In this document: piece by piece, positions 44,452 through 52,733 of the stretch
Layout of the letters: every line of letters starts with the position of its first letter
Position numbering within the stretch: position 1 is the first letter of the stretch
Source: Cercophora sp. LCS_1
Lineage: Eukaryota > Ascomycota > Sordariomycetes > Sordariales > Lasiosphaeriaceae
Direction of reading: 5' to 3'
NCBI GenBank assembly: GCA_036250225.1
Contig: JAPZLL010000009.1
Coordinates: forward strand, 1,116,001-1,180,000
DNA: 64,000 bases
The notes under the pieces: generated by a model
What the model was told of the DNA's origin: nothing
Database searches by the model: none
What the model saw: the letters and a program-made list of their open reading frames with translations, nothing else
Made by a program: the position numbers and the translations under genes

Positions 44452-46851
44452 TCAGAATGCAACAACGATCCGGGCATTCTAGACGAACTCATAATGTCAG
44501 CCAACTTGACCAGAAAAAAACCAACGTCTTTTCGACTTGAAAAACCAGCGCTCAGAACAGCAACAGGTCTATATGGAGTCCTCACGGGAAATCAGAAGTG
44601 TATAGAATGCATCATGCTGGAAAGGGAAGGGGGAGGTAGTATGCCACGTACCGGTGTTCCAGGGAGTATGTTGGTTCTCCAAATCTCCTAGACGACACCA
44701 AAACGTCAGCAGGCCCGGTCAAAAAAAGGAGAACAATGGGAAAAACAATGCGACTCAACGGCCATTAAATCAGAAAAACCCAGACGTCAAGCACCTTCAC
44801 GGTGTCTCAGGGCTTGGTTTTATGCATCATACTGGGAAACTTTTGGGTGAACCAGGGCTGAACGTACCGGGTGGTAAAGCGCCTTTAATGCTCTGCGTTG
44901 AGTTTCCTGGAAAGGCCCTGTTAGCACGCCCTCGATAGGGTCGACTGGGGAAAACTGATTGGGGGTAACCAGAGCATCAGATGAAGTTTTTCTCATTGAA
45001 GCACCCTCACGGAGGTTCAGGACTTTTCGGTTTTGTGCATCATGCTGGTAGAGAGAGGGAGGAGATACAGTCAACGTACCGGTTGTTCGTGTGTATGAGT
45101 CTTTTGGTTGACCCTGTCGTTGACCTCGTTGTTAGCAAGCATCAGGCCGAAGTGAGGAAGCAAAGAGATTGGCTCAAGGGGCCGGTACATCAGAAGGAAT
45201 ACTATCTGTAGTGCCGTCATCGAAATTCAGGACTTGTCTTTTGCATCATGCTGATAATGGGAAAGAGAAAAGGGGTTCGACGTACCAGGTGTTTTGAGGA
45301 CACAAAACTCTGACTCCTGGATGAGGTATTGGTTAGCAAATTTGAACAGCAGGCGAGGTGGATTAAGGGCTGGCTTGAGATGGTTGCTCGGACGGACAAT
45401 TTTAAATCTTGGTACCATCATGGTGATCCAGGAGCCGGATATTATGCATCATGGCAGGGTAGATGCGAAGAGGAAACAGCGGGTTCAACGTACCAGTTTT
45501 GTGATAATGTACTCCGTAGGTGTTTTGTATTCCCTTTCTGTAAGGTTTCGTATCGTCAGCAATCTAGATTGCGTCAAGGAACACAAACAGAGGGGAGTAG
45601 GGGAAGAGCTCAGTGGAGGACAAGTCTGGTTTCTTAAGGTAGTTATAATTCCGTCTTCTAGAATCAGGAAATCAGCCTCATCGATCAATGCTGCTAGGAT
45701 AGGGACGTACAGGGGCTTGACATACCTCTCGTAACCTTGGGGAAGCTGAGGAGTTGGAGACTGTCCTATCGAGCTCGGGTGTCAGCGGTCAACGGCAAAC
45801 AGGAGTAAAAAAAGCCAGAGCATGGAGGTAGGTGTTGCTCAGAACTCGAATGATGGAATTTTTGTTCTCATAAAGGTCAAAACTTGTGTAATGCATCATA
45901 GCAACAAGGAAGAAAAAGGAAAGGAAAGGGAGGACGTACCATCAGGAGGATCCGGGGTCAAGAAAGCACGAGCCTGTTCACCCAAGTGGGAGCATCAGCA
46001 ACTGGTTCCAAAGCCAGGTCGAAGAGGTGAGACTGAGAAGGAGGGAGCCGGTGCTCAGATAACGGATTGAGATGGAACTGGGATGTGTTTTCTTCATGGT
46101 CTTTCAGAAGAGGCTTGAGGTCCGTTTCATCATGACCGGCTGTGGGAAGTTGTAGGATTCGGCGTACCTTGCGTCGGTTCGCCTCTATGTTAGCGAAATG
46201 TGCAAAATCCGGATCAGACATGGCAAGAAAGAAGATGGTGCTCAGAAGGAGAAAGCGCGATGGTCGTGTCCTCAGGGGGTTTCAGTCTATTTACCATCCT
46301 TATGCATCATCGCGGTCGAGGAGAGAAGGAGTGGAGTAGAACTTGCATTTCGGTGCCTTGATGGGATCTCGGCGAGGAAAGTCGGGACTACCTGTCAAGT
46401 CTCAAGATTAGTGGGAGAGCAGGACAGTGTTGAGGCAGAGTCTGAGTTGGGGCCTGGAACCTCAGAAGACCCTGTTGCCTAAATGTTTTATCTTCATAGA
46501 TTCTCAGTGAGAGTCTTGCGAAATCAAACATAAGATAGGACTCATCATCGGTTCCGCGTTCAAAGGTAAGTGGCGCGATGAACTGACCGTGTTAAATTTG
46601 GGCCCCGTGCGGCGGGCGTCTCCCTGGAAGCGTTGGGTTGAGAGATAACTGACCTCTTGGGGGTTGGGGGTCTTCGGTCCAGGATCGGGTTCGAGGTTTT
46701 GAAGGGGGTCGAGTTCGTGTAGATTGTGTCTTGTATGTCCTCCTCTGGTCACTTGACCTGCCTTGTCTCGTACGTATTCCCTCCTCTTGTCTTGCGTTTT
46801 CCCCTTCCACCACTTGTGTGTATTATTCCCTCCTCTTTCGCCTCGACACAT
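44452..46851 (-). CDS. Micro-exon open frame hosting snoRNAs (possible protein, unknown)
   Basis: Eleven exons defined by splice signals join without a stop into 204 codons: complement(join(44452..44478, 44652..44687, 44868..44906, 45080..45113, 45286..45316, 45494..45537, 45726..45765, 45940..45973, 46168..46184, 46343..46391, 46588..46851)). Sizes after the first exon are 49, 17, 34, 40, 44, 31, 34, 39, 36 and 27 bases. The product is hydrophilic and basic (MCRGERGGNNTHKWWKGKTQ, then DKRREYVRDKAGQ, GVHYHKTGVRVLC). I do not recognise it. Each intron between these exons holds one C/D snoRNA candidate. The frame may be a real small protein, the C-terminal continuation of the NUFIP gene, or chance openness in a non-coding host RNA. 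Exons 44226-44268, 44025-44054 and 43845 onward follow the stop. Confidence 0.4.
44547..44618 (-). ncRNA. Box C/D snoRNA candidate 15
   Basis: AGCATGATGCA holds the C box (44608-44618), D' TCTGA and D box CTGA (44552-44555), with GCGCT after it forming a short stem with AGC. The 3' end is 69 bases from the exon at 44478. Confidence 0.65.
44765..44835 (-). ncRNA. Box C/D snoRNA candidate 14
   Basis: AGTATGATGCA holds the C box (44823-44833), D' CCTGA and D box CTGA (44770-44773). The 3' end is about 78 bases from the exon at 44687. The terminal stem is weak. Confidence 0.6.
44973..45046 (-). ncRNA. Box C/D snoRNA candidate 13
   Basis: Terminal stem AGCAT/ATGCT (45042-45046, 44973-44977), C box ATGATGC, D' CCTGA, C' CAATGAG and D box CTGA (44977-44980). 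The 3' end is 67 bases before the exon at 44906. Confidence 0.75.
45184..45254 (-). ncRNA. Box C/D snoRNA candidate 12
   Basis: AGCATGATGCA holds the C box (45242-45252). D' CCTGA, C' CGATGACG and D box CTGA (45190-45193) follow. The 3' end is 71 bases from the exon at 45113. Confidence 0.7.
45384..45457 (-). ncRNA. Box C/D snoRNA candidate 11 (degenerate D box)
   Basis: C box ATGATGC and an internal ATGATGG (C') are clear. The D box position has CCGA (45388-45391) instead of CTGA. Spacing to the next exon (68 bases) fits the array, so this may be a decaying or divergent copy. Confidence 0.45.
45605..45690 (-). ncRNA. Box C/D snoRNA candidate 10 with 18S rRNA guide
   Basis: C box variant CGATGAGG (45676-45683) and D box CTGA (45610-45613). 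The guide touching the D box (45614-45630) is complementary to TGGAGGGCAAGTCTGGT, the conserved 18S 530-loop region, over 17 bases with a single G-U pair (rRNA recalled, not searched). By the D+5 rule the methylated base would be the G in TGGAG. The terminal stem is weak and the C box is degenerate, but the guide is the strongest in the array. Confidence 0.75.
45834..45905 (-). ncRNA. Box C/D snoRNA candidate 9
   Basis: Terminal stem GTTGC/GCAAC (45901-45905, 45834-45838), C box ATGATGC and D box CTGA (45839-45842). The 3' end is 69 bases from the exon at 45765. Confidence 0.7.
46047..46140 (-). ncRNA. Box C/D snoRNA candidate 8
   Basis: Six-pair terminal stem GCCGGT/ACCGGC (46135-46140, 46047-46052). 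Canonical C box ATGATGA, D' TCTGA, C' ATGAAGA and D box CTGA (46055-46058). The 3' end is 74 bases before the exon at 45973. Both guides are long and specific, but I could not place their targets from memory. Confidence 0.8.
46238..46318 (-). ncRNA. Box C/D snoRNA candidate 7
   Basis: C box CGATGATGCA (46303-46312) and D box CTGA (46242-46245), with an internal CTGA as a possible D'. The terminal stem is weak. It lies 54 bases from the 17-base micro-exon 46168-46184. Confidence 0.5.
46456..46555 (-). ncRNA. Box C/D snoRNA candidate 6 with LSU rRNA guide
   Basis: The best-formed member: a perfect six-pair terminal stem GGAACC/GGTTCC (46550-46555, 46456-46461), C box GATGATGA, internal CTGA and ATGAAGA (D' and C'), and D box CTGA (46462-46465). 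The guide immediately upstream of the D box, CAACAGGGTCTT (46466-46477), is fully complementary to AAGACCCTGTTG, a highly conserved LSU rRNA segment near the peptidyl-transferase region (recalled, not searched). The 3' end is 65 bases from the exon at 46391. Confidence 0.85.
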
Positions 46852-47189
46852 GCCAAAGGTCCGTTTTCAACGAATGTAGTTCGGAGGAAAGGAATCGGAT
46901 ATGGCACTTGCCAGTGGGGTGGATGGAGAGAATCGGGGTTCCAACGAAGATGTTAGTAAGTGTGAGTGGGCTGAAGAAATGGCAAACCCGAATGGGCGTC
47001 GTGTCGACCACTGAGACGATCTTCGACGCGGAACTTGCCACCGCAATCATCTCAAACGGGCCGAAGGAGCCAATGCCCAACCACAATGACGATGACCTCT
47101 TTCCCGACCATGGTCATTTCCCTGCCTCGTCTCATGTCAGCACATCCCGCCCTCAAAAAGACAACAGTAACTGATCAAAAGCAAAAAAA

Positions 47190-47303
47190 ATATCCCTCAG
47201 AATCCCTACTTCTCGTTTCCCATTGATCCCATTTCCCATAGGATTCATGAGCCGTGGCGAAAGCCCAGCCTCCAATTTTGAGAATGCTTCATCACCGAGA
47301 TGC
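47190..47303 (-). ncRNA. Box C/D snoRNA candidate 5 (in a GC-AG intron)
   Basis: Canonical C box GTGATGA (47289-47295) and D box CTGA (47197-47200), with a five-pair stem including one G-U (ATCTC with GGGAT). The host intron starts GCAAGT at 47333. The 3' end is about 70 bases from the exon at 47121. It is longer than its neighbours (about 110 bases). Confidence 0.65.
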
Positions 47304-47425
47304 GTCAATGGTAAAAGGAAAGCGTTGACTTGCCTTGATTTTGTGTTGGTTTCTTCGTCTGTGTTGACAGCGTGTCAGCAACTTGCCCAGGTAAAGACCG
47401 AACTGTCAAAGAAAGTGACGATTAA

Positions 47426-47506
47426 AGCCCTCAGACTCAAAACGTTTCAGCATTGCCGAAGCAATCTGTACTACCACAATCCGTTTTGTTTGTCATCACT
47501 GAGGTT
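47426..47506 (-). ncRNA. Box C/D snoRNA candidate 4 (in a GC-AG intron)
   Basis: Canonical C box GTGATGA (47493-47499) and D box CTGA (47431-47434), with CCTC/GAGG flanking complementarity. The intron starts with GCAAGT after the exon 47543-47580. The 3' end is 68 bases from the exon at 47358. Confidence 0.65.
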
Positions 47507-47654
47507 GGTATTTGCGTTCTTGCGGGATTGGGACCGACTTGCCTTGAGATGGTAAACTGTGTGGAAACGGTTAACTGAACCTGGGGATGGAGCAAGGAGG
47601 ATAGTTATCAGCACAAAGTACTTCCAAGTTTGGGTGTGTGAAATGAGATAGGGA

Positions 47655-47736
47655 ATGCCTCAGGCTCAAAATGACTCGGCATGACTGCTAGGGGTTTTGA
47701 GAAACATTCGAACACATGAAGAATCATCGCGGGCAT
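47655..47736 (-). ncRNA. Box C/D snoRNA candidate 3
   Basis: C box CGATGATT (about 47722-47729) and D box CTGA (47660-47663). A five-pair terminal stem, ATGCC with GGCAT, encloses them (47732-47736 and 47655-47659). The 3' end is 75 bases before the exon at 47580. Confidence 0.65.
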
Positions 47737-47767
47737 GGGGATAGTGGTGTTGAGGGAGGGACTAACC

Positions 47768-49801
47768 TTATTCTGTGGGCGATGGATACGTTGGTGAGTT
47801 GGTAAAGCCTGGATGATTTGAACTAGAATTATATCGACGGAGACGAAATCCGATGCGCGACCTCACTGATATTGTGAGTTGGTCAGTGCTATGTCAATCA
47901 AATGAAGGATGAGGTGACTTAACATGTGAGAAGTGAGATGAGCTGTTGCCTCCTGGACAGGCGACAGGCGTTAGTGTCCACACCACCAAAGCATTTAAGC
48001 ACCTTCTCAGATCACAAGCCAAAGGTATAGAAGCGAGCTTGAAATAATCCGTATTCAAGAGCCTCAGGCCCAAACTATATCTGTGACCAAGCCGTTAGCA
48101 AGGCGAGTCTTAAAGTGCCGAGAAAAGCAACAAAACAAGCGGTCCTCAGAACTGATTTTTCGTCACAGCGCAGCTAGGCGCTCTCGACTGGAATGAGTAA
48201 TATGGTGTTCATCACCGGCTCGCGTTTTTGGAAGTAGATGCGGTGCGTGAAGGGGGTGGTGTCGACTTACACGTGAGATATACCCCACAAGGCCAAACGG
48301 CTCAGGGGGTAAAGTAAACAAAGGCCGCTACCACCAAGTTCATAGTGATGGCGATGGTGATGGAGACGGCAATCGTCACCTGGGTCGCGCTTCCGCTTGA
48401 TTGTGGACTCGAACTCGATGTCCTGTTTGACGGGCCACAGCTTCAACAATGGTCGTCTCCAACGGCCTGCTAGGGTTAGCGGCCTCGATCCGAGCCCTCG
48501 TCGGGTACTTCGCTTTGCGCTCAGCGAGCCAGGCGGGGATATCGGTCGGCCTGAACGTGGTTAGCATCACCAAGTGGAAATTGGACATCGTGTATTGCAC
48601 TTACTGAGGAGCGTCGAGACCATCCATCACGAGGTGTAGGTATTGGCGGGCTAGGGTTATGTATAAGAGCAGTGTGCCAGAAACGAAAATGGGGTGTGCG
48701 AAAAAGAGAGCTCTACATCTCTTAGTGCACCTTCCTTCTCATCCTCGGTAAACTCAGCCGAGTTCTCATCGGCCGCAGCAGGAGTCAGGCCAAGGGTGTT
48801 GGTGGTTGGGTTGGCCCTGCGCTTCTTCTTCTTCTTCTTCTTATTATTATTGCCAGCGGACGTGCTATCAGATCGTTGCTGGTTGGCCGCACTCGAGGAA
48901 GGCTGGCCTCGAGCCTGCCGGTCGAGGCCATTTGAAGTGGCATCAACTAGATTCAGTGTTCCGGTGCCTGTGCTCCGGTCGGAGGCTGGTGGGCGGCCGG
49001 AAGCCCCCAAGTTGACATGAATGGAGAACTTCCGGTGGCCATGTTCAAGCCAGGGGCCTTCACCCAGCAATGAGTGGCGCTGGGGTGAAGGACACCCTGG
49101 CTTGGTGGGACCTTCAGGACCAGGCAGGCTCCCTCCTCCAGGTGAGATGGGGGAGTGAGACACCCGGAGGAGGGAATGTTGTGCCTGGCCCCGGCCTTTT
49201 GACGTCTTGCCGAGGACGAGGACTTGTTGCCCTGAGTGGCCTGTTCACTGAAGTTGGTCAGATTGAAATGTGCCTGGTATTCTAGGGTGATAGAACGGAA
49301 CTTACGGCTGAGTGAGGTGGGGAGGAAAGCATACGGCTTGCACCGTGTTGGCCGGGTCTCGGGCAACAGGGCAGTGGCATTGCCCGGGAGGTTGGCGATG
49401 AGTTGCCACTGAGTGGTCAGATGTGAGCTGCCCGAGACCCGAAGTAGATGGGCCAAGGTTGGCGGATGTGCCAATGTGAGCTGTTGATCAAGTTAGCAAG
49501 TCGCCGATGATATGAGAATGCGGAGGCGCGATTGAGAAACAAGCCATCAGATCATAGTGGTTGAGATCTATGTCAGCAAGTTCACTAAATAAACTTTCAA
49601 AAAGACCTAGAAAATCGGAGCATCATGTGGTGGAGAGGTGGTTAAAAGTGCGAGATACTTACCACTTGATTGATGCTTGGTTTGTTTCAAGCTAGGCTCA
49701 GGGGCAGGTGTAGGGGGGACAAGAGGGAATAAAAAAGCGGAGGAACAACATACCTTTTGATTGCACCCACTGTCTAGCGCGCTGCTGAGGTTGACCCTCA
49801 T
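47768..49801 (-). CDS. NUFIP-domain protein (box C/D snoRNP assembly factor family), nine exons
   Basis: The model is complement(join(47768..47865, 47924..47952, 48003..48080, 48271..48327, 48380..48550, 48605..48650, 48731..49240, 49306..49480, 49754..49801)), 403 residues, phases consistent throughout. The recognisable part spans exons 3-5: a lysine tract (NNNKKKKKKKRRANPTTNTL then GLTP), an acidic stretch (ENSAEFTEDEKE), and QPTDIPAWLAERKAKYPTRA with RIEAA. These are the ordered signatures of the NUFIP1 conserved domain (NTLGLTP, then DIxxWIxERKxxYPT). NUFIP/Rsa1 proteins bind Snu13 and bridge the R2TP chaperone to assembling box C/D snoRNPs. Exons 1-2 and 6-9 are not conserved as far as I can tell and less certain. 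An alternative 3' site at 47823 (exon 47767-47822) avoids the stop and stays open into the downstream micro-exons. Introns 1 and 6 contain C/D snoRNA candidates. Confidence 0.6.
48141..48222 (-). ncRNA. Box C/D snoRNA candidate 2 (NUFIP-like intron 6)
   Basis: Canonical C box GTGATGA (48209-48215) and D box CTGA (48146-48149), about 61 bases before the exon at 48080. The guide before D is ACGAAAAATCAGTT; target not recognised. Confidence 0.6.
49540..49632 (-). ncRNA. Box C/D snoRNA candidate 1 (NUFIP-like intron 1)
   Basis: C box ATGATGC (49620-49626) and D box CTGA (49547-49550); CCA and TGG flank them as a short stem. The 3' end is about 62 bases from the next exon (49480). The guide before the D box reads CAACCACTATGAT; no rRNA target was recognised. 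Confidence 0.55.
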
Positions 49802-50559
49802 GTCTTGGTTGTGCTGGAGGGTGGTCAGTAGGCGGAGAGTTGAATCGGAGAAGGAATCCCAAGGAAGAGAGCGAGACTGGAGGGTTGAATAACGGAAAGT
49901 GATTGAAAGGATTGACGGGTGACTAGAGGGTACGGGCTGGGGAAGGAACAACTTATTACTCAATAAGCCTTCAAGCGTTGAAGGTGCACTGAGGGTGAGG
50001 GTGGAGCGGAGGAAGGGGAGGGGGAGGCGAAGGAAGAAGGGGAAGGAGGAAGAGAAGGGGGTGAAGGAGGAAGAGGGGGAACTAAGTAGTGGGGGTGGAA
50101 AGTTTTAGACACCTCCAACGTCCGCATGGTTCCGGAGTGGTCCGCGGGTCCCCCCGAGGGCCAAAGAAACACGCAGGCGGGGACAGGAAGGCCCAAAGGG
50201 CAAGAAGGTGAGCCTTGCGGCGCAAGGTACTGAGGAAGGGGAAACACAGGCGCAAGTGCCGAGGGGAGATTGGTGTTGACTTCAAGGTAAAGGGGGCAGG
50301 GGAAGGGAAGGGAAATGTGCAAAGGTAGACTTACTTGAGTAACAGACGCCCATGTATGCCATCGAGGTCTGGCACGGAAGCCAACAGGGCCTCTAATGTA
50401 AAAAGAAACTTCCTAGACTGGCGTTGAGCTTTGTGGTGGATAAAGGAGGGGAGAGGAGGAAGATGGTTTGTGAAGCGGAGGAAGAAGAGAGGAAGGGGAG
50501 GAGAGGCAAGGGGGCTTTTTGTGCACTGAGAAGCGTTGACCGCCAAACGGCCGCGTCCA

Positions 50560-51702
50560 AAGCCCTATCGCGATGTCAGCGGGGCAACGACAGCGCCGAG
50601 AGCGTTACCGCGCATTCGGTGGACAGAGAGGCGCCGGGTGGGAGTAATTCTAGCTGTAGATCCAGCGCACTTGAACAGACATGCGAGGTGGCGATGGAGG
50701 GAGGGACAATGACCAAAGATCACGGACTTTGAAGGACGGGGCTGCTATCTATCTGGTTACAAACATCGCAAACACCATCGCTTCAACATTGAAAAGCTCT
50801 AGGGGATTTCAGGGGACACTGTTCACAAAAGTTTGCTCAAGCCCGTTTTTTATATCCATTTATGTAATGATTTTGTGGTATCCAAGGATGGGGGCTCTTG
50901 GCGAGTGCCGTTTTGGTTGTAAGTATCGATGGAGAACACAATATTTGGCGTTGACTCTCTGTCTTGTGAACAGGAAAGACAACTCGGAAAGGCCAAAAGC
51001 CGCCCTTGGAATGTCAAATCCCACTGGACCTCAAGGGCAGTCTTTCGGGGGCTCGGGCCACCCCCTGAAGCCGTGATGTTTGTTTGTTGATATCTGTGTT
51101 CCGTCCGATTGTTTGGCCACAAAGACGGAACGCCAGTCAAATTTGGCAAAGGATGAGAATAAATCCCTTGGCTACAATATCTTTGCACTGAGTGCCCCGG
51201 TACCATTGGGAAGGCTGCTGGTGAATGATTGCACAAGGAGATAAGGAGGAATCCATGACAAGTTGGATCTTTGCAAGGGCCTAAGTTCAGAAAGCTTTTT
51301 ACCCTGACGGGAGCTCATATTTTCAAGGAAATTCTGAGGATCGCAGCTTCGTAGCACTCGTCACCACCAAACCCCTTTTGATCCGATGTCGTGTTTGTAC
51401 CGCCGCACACCAGCTCATGTGCAATGCAAACAGCTTCCATCCAAATATCTCCTCCCTTCTGAGTCATTCACTCCCCACACTATTCACCCGCCCACGAAAG
51501 GCCCACCATTGGGAGAGTCTGTGGAAGCCACAGCATAAAAACCTAGCGTCTACTCCGGAATTACTCACCCACTTCCTCCATTTCCAACAGTCAAGGCAAA
51601 CTGCCCAGCAACAAACAACTTTCTCCTCGGACCTCTACCTTCCACCGCCCACCCGCCTACCACCAGCCCAAACCCCAATCAACACTCTCTACAACCTCAA
51701 CC
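50560..51702. other. Divergent upstream region of the snoRNA host and the small 51.7 kb gene
   Basis: No supported gene. Exon-like splice signals of the host may extend to about 50.6 kb (an acceptor GCGATAG after GCTGAC at 50557-50580), but the transcription start cannot be placed. Confidence 0.4.
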
Positions 51703-52033
51703 ATGGGCGTCGTCTGGAGTCGCGCCTCTGCTCCCCAGGGCATGAGCACCATCCCCGCCTATTACCAGTTGGCCACTTCCATGGTCGCTGCGAAGGCCAT
51801 CATGACCGAGCCTGTCCAAGCCGCTATTCTCGCTCGTGTGGCAACCGCGCAGAACAACCCTTACATCGCGACTGGTACGAATATCAGTACCCGTTTCCGC
51901 TGGCCATATATGCTAAGCTTCTTGTGTAGGCAGAAACCTCCCGTATGGTTACGATAGCTCCAGCCGACAGCGTTTCACCACCTTGTCCACAACTACCGCC
52001 GCCAAGGCGCCTCGTTATGTCTGGGGCGTTTAG
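51703..52033 (+). CDS. Small protein of unknown function (91 residues, two exons)
   Basis: The model is join(51703..51874, 51930..52033). The 55-base intron has GTACGA/TAG ends and a TGCTAAG branch-like site. The protein starts MGVVWSRASAPQGMSTIPAY and runs through a helical Ala-rich part (MVAAKAIMTEPVQAAILARV) to a Ser/Thr-rich end (TTLSTTTAAKAPRYVWGV). The long CT-rich leader upstream is typical of highly expressed fungal genes. There is no clear signal peptide and no known family. Confidence 0.5.
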
Positions 52034-52733
52034 ATCTCACAGGCCGACTCGCAGTACGAAGGTCACGGTGGATTGACTAGAACGACCTAATGGCGTGTGA
52101 TGGACCTGCGGAGACCAAGGAAATGGGGTCTTTGGGCGAGAGAGTTGGAAGGGCGGATTTGATACTCTACTCAGACAGGTCAGGGAAATCGAGATGAGCG
52201 GAATGGTCTCTTGAGGCTTTTCCGTATTTTCCGCAATGTTTGGTCCTCAAGATCGTGGTGTCTTTCAATTTTTCGACACCCAATCTTTTGGTGTTTGAGC
52301 TCTACGTTCGCCCTGGCAACCGTGCGAAACCGGTGGAATTTCGACCAAGTGCTGCAGCCAAGTTGTGGCATCCTCGGCGTTGATCTCCCCCATCTTTGAT
52401 CTTCTGCTCTCTACGCAAATCTTGGAGAATATTGACAGAGCATCTTTCTGTGAGTTGATCTCCATCCTGATAACTCTCCACTTTGATGTTGCGTTCTGTG
52501 CCAGTTCCTGATGTCGATGTCTTCTCACTATGTCACACAAAATAATCCCTCCTGTCACACTTGTTGCCACTATAATCTTGCACTATCTTGTCCGCCTTGG
52601 CACCCCACAAAATCCAACCAACCTCGGCAAAGCTCATCTCACCGAAACATTCTTTCAATCCCCTGCCAAGACCACACTTTCTCACCGCGTCTCTCATCAA
52701 CAACAACCGACCCCTGAAAACAAAAACAAAAAG
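52034..52733. other. Intergenic stretch and leader of the LDAH-like gene
   Basis: No gene. The frame of the next gene is open 200 bases upstream of the chosen start, but that part is composed of leader-type sequence. Confidence 0.45.

Larger units (their letters stand above)
43770..50412 (-). other. Box C/D snoRNA host transcription unit (whole locus)
   Basis: About 25 exons can be traced on the minus strand by GT(or GC)...CTAAC/CTGAC...AG signals. They run from a 5' exon at 50335-50412 through a NUFIP-like coding part (47768-49801) and a series of micro-exons to a last exon starting at 43845. From about 46.6 kb downward, introns recur with a period near 210 bases, and each holds a C box about 35-45 bases after the donor, a D box, and a branch point and acceptor 61-78 bases beyond the RNA. 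This spacing matches the position rule known for intronic C/D snoRNAs in animals. Separate entries describe the coding parts and each RNA. Transcript ends are not defined by sequence. Whether it is one transcript or two overlapping ones is open. Confidence 0.7.

Noticed and set aside
44547..44618. Possible guide of snoRNA 15 to 18S AACAGGTCT
   Set aside because: The match is only 9-11 bases and starts six bases from the D box, which breaks the spacing rule for C/D guides.
44138..46482. Plus-strand ORFs of 60-146 codons through the snoRNA array
   Set aside because: Conserved boxes, stems and splice signals read only on the minus strand.
43900..46500. Regular spacing of about 210 bases considered as a CRISPR array or tandem satellite
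   Set aside because: Units are diverged apart from splice signals and C/D boxes, and spacers are far too long. The organism is eukaryotic. Intronic snoRNAs explain all conserved positions.
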